Shown here: piece by piece, positions 62,193-64,000 of the stretch
Numbering within the stretch: the first letter of the stretch is position 1
How the letters are laid out: each line of letters starts with the position of its first letter
Origin: Heloderma charlesbogerti
Lineage: Eukaryota > Chordata > Lepidosauria > Squamata > Helodermatidae
Direction of reading: 5' to 3'
Assembly (NCBI GenBank): GCA_026122225.1
Contig: JANEZZ010003061.1
Location: 2,232,001 to 2,296,000, forward strand
Length of the DNA: 64,000 bases
Position numbers and translations under genes: made by a program
The notes under the pieces: model-generated
What the model was told of the DNA's origin: nothing
What the model saw: the letters and a program-made list of their open reading frames with translations, nothing else
The model's database searches: none

Positions 62193-63561
62193 AGTGGGAG
62201 TATGAAGGAGGCTTCAGCTAGGAGTGATAACCGGATAGTAAAAAAATAAAGTCTTCTGTTTAGCGTTTGGAACAACCCCTAGTCCCAATATCTTAGTGAA
62301 TAATTAAACTGTGTAATTGAAATAATCACCTCCTATTTGCCTGTTTATCCCTGCCTGCTTTCCTCCCCTTCTCTGTGTGCGTTCAGTATTGGGGGCAGAG
62401 TAGGGGGCCCTTTACAGACTGCTACCCCAGGGCCCATCATGGCTGTAATCCAGCCCTGAAGAGGAGTGGGGCACGTGTGAGTCTGAGGCCATCATAGCAT
62501 GTTCTCATAATGGAAGACTATTCTTTAGCCTTAAGTTGCTGTCTCTAGCAAACTACATTTGATATCAGACAAAATAAATTTTCACCAGTGTACTCAGTAT
62601 GAAGTAAGAAATTAATTTTATTTGATGATTATGCCAGCATTTTCAAATTATGCTTAGCCAAATTTTCCAATGACCTATTAAATCAGCCACATATTATCGA
62701 GTTTTGCTATTGTCTTAATCCAAGGCTTGGGTACCACAGTGTATAGCCTGAACTGAAGATGAATGACATCATTAAGAATTTAAGCTGAACACGGAGCTTA
62801 AGTTAGCAAGCCAAAGGAAGTACGGTCAGGAAGTGGAGCATTTGTGAGTCATGTCATGTGTATGTGTATGGTGAGCCATTTCTGATAATGTTCAGCCAAA
62901 CCAGTGTTGATGTTGGAAGATTTGGCGTGGGAACTACAAGTATATTCCTGACTCCCTTTTGGCATTTTATTTGTATTTACTTTCACAATAACTTGGTTTT
63001 CTCAGATGGTCTTTTTTTTTTTTTTTCATTTCCTCAGACTTTATTTATTTAACAGTTATTAGAACAAAGGGCCCTAAGGACTTGAGTGTTCTATACAGGA
63101 GGAGAATCAGCATCCAGAGATCATCTCCTATTCTTTGCATGAAAGGAAAATTTCTATTTTCCACCAGGAAGCCTTGCTTTGTAATAATTTCTTCTTGATT
63201 AGCTCAGACTTTTTTGTGTCAACCATTGTCAGTCTTTGCAATTAATTGCACATGGCTCTGTTCTTACTATTTGTCGTTGTGGCATACATTTTGCTTGCTG
63301 TTCTTCTTTTACTATCCTAATGCAATTGGCATTTTTCAGTTTTGATTATCTTGGCTTATTCTGTAACTTCAGCATTACTAAAATCCCAAATTAATTAAAA
63401 ATTCTACTTTTCGATCCAGTAATGACCAAGAAATTGACTGTACTTTGTGGCATGCAAAACATATTGAAGAGTAAATGCACACTGATAGGCATCGAACACT
63501 CTGAGAGGGGTTTGAACCAGGAATTCTGGCAACCAGGCACAGTTACCTTATGCTTGACACT
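62193..63561. other. Non-coding DNA, no gene seen
   Basis: AT-rich with a T run at 63011-63026; no exon supported. Confidence 0.4.
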
Positions 63562-63925
63562 TAGCGTGCCCAGGTGTCCTACCATCCTTGATTTTGGAGA
63601 GCTGGCAGAGGATGGTCCTCTATTTGAAGGTGTCCTCTATTTGATGGGCTGTCCAGTCCAAGTCTGTTTTCACGTCAAAGGCCATAAGGGCAGACAGCAG
63701 CAGGGGCCTGGAAGTTTCTCAGCAATAGTTAGCACTTAGACAGTAGACACACAGATCACCTGGTCAGTCTTCTCCACTATAATGAGATGTATTGTATTTC
63801 TCTTTAAATTATAGTTTTCATTTCTAAATTGGTACCTACACATATACATTTGCATATGCAAAAGTTATGCAAATTGGTGTCGTCATTTCCCCTCTTTTTT
63901 GGCAATGCATAAATGGCCACCCTAC
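63562..63925. mobile_element. Non-autonomous DNA element, family of 47220
   Basis: Left end near TAGCGTGCCCAGGTGTCC, right end ATGGCCACCCTAC, whose inverse GTAGGGTGGCCAT is the left end of the copy at 47220. The body blocks are shared with that copy. Confidence 0.65.
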
Positions 63926-64000
63926 TGACACTACCATGCAGCTAGCCAGAAGAAGGAAACGCTGGCCTTCTCTCCATTATACTTAGGAACTACCAGTGCC

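Overview
This window looks like nuclear DNA of a squamate reptile (lizard or snake; the sequence does not decide which). The evidence is the repeat mix. It has BovB (RTE-type) LINEs, a Sauria-type SINE with a BovB-like tail, CR1 and L2 LINEs, CORE-SINEs, 5S-rRNA-derived SINEs, a Tc1/mariner element and many palindromic non-autonomous DNA transposons. There are no bacterial-style operons, rRNA loci or CRISPR arrays.

Host coding sequence is sparse. Two exon-like segments on the + strand can be supported: 5521-6197 (acidic, low-complexity protein ending at a consensus CAG|GTAAGA donor) and 35885-36031 (49 codons after a pyrimidine-rich acceptor). Their phases match (0/0), so they may be neighbouring exons of one gene with a ~29.7 kb intron. 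I do not recognise the protein. A weak candidate terminal exon lies at 51985-52026. A CpG-rich block at 19050-19800 resembles a vertebrate promoter island and sits inside that putative intron.

Most of the identifiable remainder is transposons. 1-5.2 kb: small hAT and palindromic elements and an old CR1. 8-16 kb: hAT MITEs, two foldback elements, a solo LTR with a 5-bp duplication and a cluster of Harbinger-like MITEs. 16-18.6 kb: Sauria SINE, BovB and a CR1 tail. 24.4-26.0 kb: a complete but frameshifted Tc1 element. 26-28 kb: CORE- and 5S-SINEs. 32.9-35.2 kb: a three-level nest (MITE, then L2, then hAT plus an antisense L2 tail). 36.6-39.3 kb: a hAT element with a ~385-bp palindrome, possible LTR debris and a palindromic MITE. 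39.9-44.1 kb: a foldback element split by a Harbinger-like MITE, then a CR1 LINE whose ORF2 is open for 965 codons. 45-52 kb: further hAT, foldback, SINE and L2 copies. 53-54.8 kb: an L2 with a frameshifted reverse transcriptase. 58.4-59.1 kb: a hAT element built from tandem palindromic units. 59.7-60.7 kb: an inverted partner of the repeat at 1.65-2.15 kb, split by another Harbinger-like MITE.

The most notable system is a hAT-like non-autonomous family with TIR TAGGGATGT. It has four copies here, three with perfect 8-bp target duplications, and is built from GC-rich ends around palindromes centred on TACGTAAATATTTACGTA. No autonomous partner for it is visible in the window. The LINE reverse transcriptases present are the likely mobilisers of the SINEs that share their tails, by family knowledge: BovB for Sauria SINE, and L2/CR1 for the others.
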